Assembly (NCBI GenBank): GCA_944390505.1
Contig: CALXQF010000009.1
Span: 1-18,232 of the forward strand
Direction: 5' to 3'
DNA: 18,232 bases
Source of the DNA: an uncultured Clostridia bacterium
GTDB lineage: Bacteria > Bacillota > Clostridia > TANB77 > CAG-508
Shown here: positions 15,445-18,232 of the stretch, in pieces
Numbering within the stretch: position 1 is the first letter of the stretch
Layout: every line of letters starts with the position of its first letter
The notes under the pieces: model-generated
What the model was told of the DNA's origin: nothing
Seen by the model: the letters and a program-made list of their open reading frames with translations, nothing else
Databases searched by the model: none
Position numbers and translations under genes: made by a program

Positions 15445-16095
15445 ATGACAATCAGTGATAAAACACGTAATATATTAGAATGGATATTTTGTATTGTAAT
15501 TGCATTTGTTTTGGCAATTTTAATCAAATACTTTATAGGAACACCAACAATTGTAAGCCAAGTATCTATGAATCCAACTTTACAACCCAATCAAAGATTA
15601 ATATTAAATCGATGGATGAGAACGATCCATGAAATGCCACAAAGAGGAGAAATAGTCACATTTGAAGCCCCTACTATTAGAGGCTATAATGCACTAGAAG
15701 AAGCAGATCTAGAAAATCCAGTGGCTAAATATACAAACGAGCCAACGAATTGGTGGACTAAATTTACCTATTATGTATTAGAAATAGGGAAAGAAAGCTA
15801 TATTAAAAGAGTGATTGGTTTGCCAGGAGAGCATGTTAAAATAGAAAATGGAAAAGTATATATTAATGAGCAGGAATTACAAGAAGATTATTTACAAGAA
15901 GGTGTAATAACTGAAGGAGGAGACTATAATTATTTTACAGATATTATTGTTCCTGAAAACTGTATATTTGTAATGGGAGATAATAGAAGTCAGTCTACAG
16001 ATAGTAGGTCTTTTGGTTGTATTCCAATAGAAAAAGTAGAAAGCAAAGTATGGATTCGTTTTTGGCCTTTAGAATTATGGGGAAAAGTGCAATAA
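15445..16095 (+). CDS. lepB: Signal peptidase I
   Basis: A 216-residue type I signal peptidase of the Gram-positive (SipS-like) class, with one N-terminal membrane helix (~12-31) and an extracellular catalytic domain. It cuts signal peptides from exported proteins. The serine-lysine pair is clear: S41 in SMNPTL and K121 in YIKRVIGLPGE. The conserved GDNRSQSTDSRSFG box lies near residues 178-191, and VESKVWIRFWP closes the domain. An insert of about 40 residues between the serine and lysine boxes contains a tryptophan pair (W103/W104) and may be lineage-specific. ATG 15445 is preceded by AAAGGA about ten bases away. holB follows after 17 bases, so the two are likely co-transcribed. Confidence 0.92.
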   Translation: MTISDKTRNILEWIFCIVIAFVLAILIKYFIGTPTIVSQVSMNPTLQPNQRLILNRWMRTIHEMPQRGEIVTFEAPTIRGYNALEEADLENPVAKYTNEPTNWWTKFTYYVLEIGKESYIKRVIGLPGEHVKIENGKVYINEQELQEDYLQEGVITEGGDYNYFTDIIVPENCIFVMGDNRSQSTDSRSFGCIPIEKVESKVWIRFWPLELWGKVQ

Positions 16096-16112
16096 AATGA
16101 GGAGGAAGAAAT

Positions 16113-17016
16113 TTGGCTTTTGAGAAAATCATTGGCAACAAAAAAAATAAAGAATTATTGATAGATTCTATCAATAATAATAGTATTCTACATAGCTATT
16201 TATTGATAGGGGAAGAAGGCATACGGAAAAAAACTATTTGCCAAAGAATTTGCACAAATGATTCTTTGCAGTGGTCAAGAAAAACCTTGCCATACTTGTA
16301 AATCTTGTTTAGAATTTGAAGGGAAAAGTCATCCGGACTTTATGCTCATAGAACCAGAAGATGGAAAAACAATCAAGATTGAAACAATGAGATACCTACA
16401 AGAAAAAATTGCAGAAAAACCAATCACCTCTGAGAAAAAAGTATATATTATTTCTGAGTGTGAATGCATGACGAGAGAAGCATCAAATAGCTTACTAAAA
16501 ACATTAGAAGAACCACCAGAATATGCAGTATTGATTCTCATTACTTCTAATGAAAGTAAATTGCTAACAACTATCAAATCAAGATGCACTAAAATTTATT
16601 TTAGACCTATACCAGAAGATAAATTGATAGAATATCTCAAACAAAATCAAATAGATGAGAAAATGACAGAAAATATGATAAAACAATGTGAAGGAAGTAT
16701 AGGTAGAGCACTTAAAATAGTAGAGGAAAAAGAAAAATATTTACAAATAGAAGAATTAATTCAAAGCTTGCCTAAGAAAGATATTACACAAATATGGAAA
16801 CAAGCAGAGGTGCTTTATCAAGCGAAAGAGGACATTATATCCTTACTAGAATACATGATTATCGTTATTTATCAATTATTAAAAAAACAAAATAAAATGT
16901 GTTATATCAATAGTATTCAAATCATAGAACAAACGAAGCAAAGATTTTTACAAAATGCAAATTATGATATGACAATTGATTATTTACTATTAAAATTATG
17001 GGAGGAATTTCGTTGA
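16113..17016 (+). CDS. holB: DNA polymerase III delta-prime subunit with a +1 frame break in Walker A
   Basis: The start is TTG 16113 with GAGGAGG at 16099-16105. The zero frame stops at 16301 after 62 codons. Shifting +1 at C16224 joins it to the long downstream frame and gives a normal 300-residue clamp-loader subunit ending at TGA 17014-17016. Joined, the protein reads HSYLLIGEEG then IGKK (Walker A), a zinc knuckle with four cysteines (CSGQEKPCHTCKSC), DFMLIEPEDGKTIKIE, EASNSLLKTLEEPPE and the SRC motif with T-x-I-K before it. Delta-prime is the stator of the clamp loader that places the beta clamp on DNA and is essential in studied bacteria. A non-functional gene is therefore unlikely in a living cell. 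ricT follows with overlapping stop and start. The downstream piece alone, from ATG 16258, would lack Walker A. Confidence 0.87.
16221..16227 (+). other. Frame-break site ATA-C-GGA in holB
   Basis: Zero-frame codons are ATA CGG AAA; dropping C16224 gives ATA GGA AAA AAA, the I-G-K-K of the Walker A loop. Purine-rich AGGGGAAGAAGG (16208-16219) lies just upstream and is a possible internal Shine-Dalgarno-like stimulator. A run of seven A follows the CGG. The geometry matches the kinase site: extra C, then GGA, in a GxG loop. Confidence 0.6.
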
Positions 17017-17936
17017 AAAATATTGTAGGAGTTAGGTTCAAAAAGCCAGGAAAAATATATTTTTTTGACCCTGGAAAATGGGAAGTCAAAAAGCAAGATA
17101 AAGTGATTGTAGAAACTAGTTCCGGACAAGAACTAGGTGAAATTGCTATTAGCAAAAGAACTATTCCAGAAGAAAATTTAAAAGCACCATTAAAAAAGGT
17201 AATTCGAATTGCAACACAAAAGGACTTAAAACATGATGCAGATAACCGCAAAAAAGAGAAAGAGGCTTTTAAAATCTGTGAAGAAAAAATTAAAAAGTAT
17301 AAATTGAAAATGAACTTAACAGAGGTAGAATACCAATTTGATAATAGCAAAATATTATTTTATTTTACAGCAGATGGAAGAATTGACTTTAGAGAGCTAG
17401 TTAAAGATTTAGCTGCTATTTTTAAAACAAGAATAGAATTAAGGCAAATAGGAGTAAGAGACGAAGTAAAAAGAATTGGAGGAAATGGAGTTTGTGGTAG
17501 AGAACTTTGTTGCTGTTCTTTTTTAGGAAACTTTGAGACAGTTTCTATCAAAATGGCAAAAGAGCAAACAGTTTCCTTAAATCCATCTAAAATATCTGGC
17601 AATTGTGGAAGATTAATGTGCTGTTTAAAATATGAACAAGAAGTATATGAAGAAAAATTAAAACGTTTACCAAAAGTAGGGGCAATTGTAAAAACAGCAG
17701 ATGGAGAAGGCACAGTAGATTCTTTAGAAACTTTAAAAGAAATTGTAAGAGTAAAGCTTAAAGATGGGGATGATACCTTTTATAAAAAATATCCGGCAAC
17801 AGAAGTAAAAATATTGAAGAACATAGAGAAAAAAGAAATTGATCCAGAAGAAAAAGAACATATGAAGGAATTAGAAGAATTAGAGAAGCTAGAAAAACTA
17901 GACAAGGAAACAAATACACAAGAAGATGAAATTTAA
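17013..17936 (+). CDS. ricT: PSP1-domain protein RicT (YaaT)
   Basis: A 307-residue cytosolic protein of the PSP1 family. I chose TTG 17013 because GGAGG lies at 17001-17005 and the TTGA overlaps the holB stop; an in-frame ATG at 16998 precedes that Shine-Dalgarno site. The N-terminus NIVGVRFKKPGKIYFFDPG matches the family. Two cysteine clusters are visible, GVCGRELCCCSF (C161, C166-C168) and GNCGRLMCCLKYE (C198, C203, C204). In B. subtilis RicT joins RicA and RicF in the iron-sulfur Y-complex that guides RNase Y mRNA processing and affects sporulation and competence. The last ~40 residues are a charged Glu/Lys-rich tail that may be disordered or coiled. The holB-ricT order is common in Firmicutes and points to one transcript. 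I see no clear terminator after it. Confidence 0.9.
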   Translation: MKNIVGVRFKKPGKIYFFDPGKWEVKKQDKVIVETSSGQELGEIAISKRTIPEENLKAPLKKVIRIATQKDLKHDADNRKKEKEAFKICEEKIKKYKLKMNLTEVEYQFDNSKILFYFTADGRIDFRELVKDLAAIFKTRIELRQIGVRDEVKRIGGNGVCGRELCCCSFLGNFETVSIKMAKEQTVSLNPSKISGNCGRLMCCLKYEQEVYEEKLKRLPKVGAIVKTADGEGTVDSLETLKEIVRVKLKDGDDTFYKKYPATEVKILKNIEKKEIDPEEKEHMKELEELEKLEKLDKETNTQEDEI

Positions 17937-18074
17937 TCAAAAAGATATAAAATGAATATTAATGAAGTGCTTAGATGAAAGGAAGAATTTATGATAAAAC
18001 ATAAAATGAAAACTCAATCATAAAGCAACCAAATATAAATAGAAAAAAACGCAGTGAAAGGTGGTGAAATAGAA

Positions 18075-18232
18075 ATGGCATACAAAATTACAGATAAATG
18101 TATTTCTTGTGGAGCATGTGCAGCTTCTTGCCCAGTATCTTGTATTTCTCAAGGTGATAGCCAATATGTAATAGATGCTAGTGCGTGTATTGGATGTGGA
18201 ACATGTGCAGGAGTTTGCCCAGTAGGAGCACC
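18075..18232 (+). CDS. 2[4Fe-4S] clostridial-type ferredoxin (3' partial)
   Basis: The first 52 codons are present and the window ends within the frame. Two cysteine motifs, C9-x2-C12-x2-C15-x3-C19-P and C38-x2-C41-x2-C44-x3-C48-P, are the ligand sets of a bacterial 2[4Fe-4S] ferredoxin, a small low-potential electron carrier in the cytosol. Known clostridial ferredoxins have about 55 residues, so only a few are missing. C23 is an additional cysteine after the first motif. ATG 18075 is preceded by AAAGGTGGTG at 18057-18066. It stands 138 bases after ricT. Confidence 0.92.
   Translation, partial: MAYKITDKCISCGACAASCPVSCISQGDSQYVIDASACIGCGTCAGVCPVGA

Noticed and set aside
16258..16303. ATG 16258 as an independent start of a shorter holB
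   Set aside because: It would lose the conserved N-terminus and Walker A loop, there is no Shine-Dalgarno site before it, and the upstream TTG frame matches the family exactly up to the break.
16922..17350. Long open frame on the minus strand across the holB-ricT junction
   Set aside because: It lies antisense to two clearly conserved genes, has no recognisable motif, and AT-rich coding strands readily give such open antisense frames.
1..18232. CRISPR array, insertion sequence, prophage, tRNA or rRNA
   Set aside because: I saw no regular spaced repeats, transposase or phage motifs, or cloverleaf and rRNA signature sequences in the window; this is reading by eye, not a covariance search.
1..18232. 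Stop-codon reassignment
   Set aside because: TGA, TAA and TAG all end genes here at sensible places, often followed by a hairpin or the next ribosome binding site.

Overview
The window reads as chromosomal DNA of a low-GC, spore-forming member of the Clostridia, probably an uncultured gut-type lineage. The base composition is very AT-rich, Shine-Dalgarno sites are strong (GGAGG/AAGGAG), and genes are nearly all on the + strand. The sporulation amidase CwlD, the PSP1-family protein RicT/YaaT, a Firmicutes-type DNA polymerase III delta-prime and a clostridial 2[4Fe-4S] ferredoxin all point the same way. I cannot name a species.

Layout. 1-800: C-terminal part of a receiver-GGDEF (diguanylate cyclase) protein cut by the window edge. 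981-2756: an acyl-CoA synthetase-like AMP-binding enzyme. 2816-3532: CwlD. 3663-11957: one very large (2764 aa) NdvB-type cyclic beta-1,2-glucan synthase homologue. 11958-12600: two small monocistronic cassettes, each with its own extended -10 promoter, Shine-Dalgarno site, short membrane-protein ORF and strong terminator. Their base composition (about 52% and 42% GC by hand count) is far above the surroundings. 12600-15285: a two-component system (OmpR-type regulator then HAMP-PAS histidine kinase) in which two long near-perfect palindromes flank the regulator gene. 15445-17936: signal peptidase I, delta-prime (holB) and ricT, closely packed. 18075 to the end: start of a ferredoxin gene.

Most striking observation: the histidine kinase and holB each contain exactly one +1 frame break, and both breaks are the same event, an extra C directly before a conserved GGA glycine codon of a nucleotide-binding loop (kinase G2 box; delta-prime Walker A). 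This creates an in-frame CGG at each junction. I find no other in-frame CGG in any AT-rich gene of the window; the single further one is in the GC-richer 80-aa minigene. Either these are matching sequencing/assembly errors, or they are +1 recoding sites at a very rare CGG codon. Other points worth a second look are hairpins that cover the ribosome binding sites of cwlD and the glucan synthase, a Lys-to-Asn change at the invariant receiver lysine of the response regulator, and the two unrecognised minigenes.

Functional links: most genes concern the cell envelope and housekeeping (glucan synthesis, spore peptidoglycan, signal peptide cleavage, an envelope-type two-component system, clamp loading, RNA maturation). 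I see no phage, transposase, CRISPR, tRNA or rRNA.
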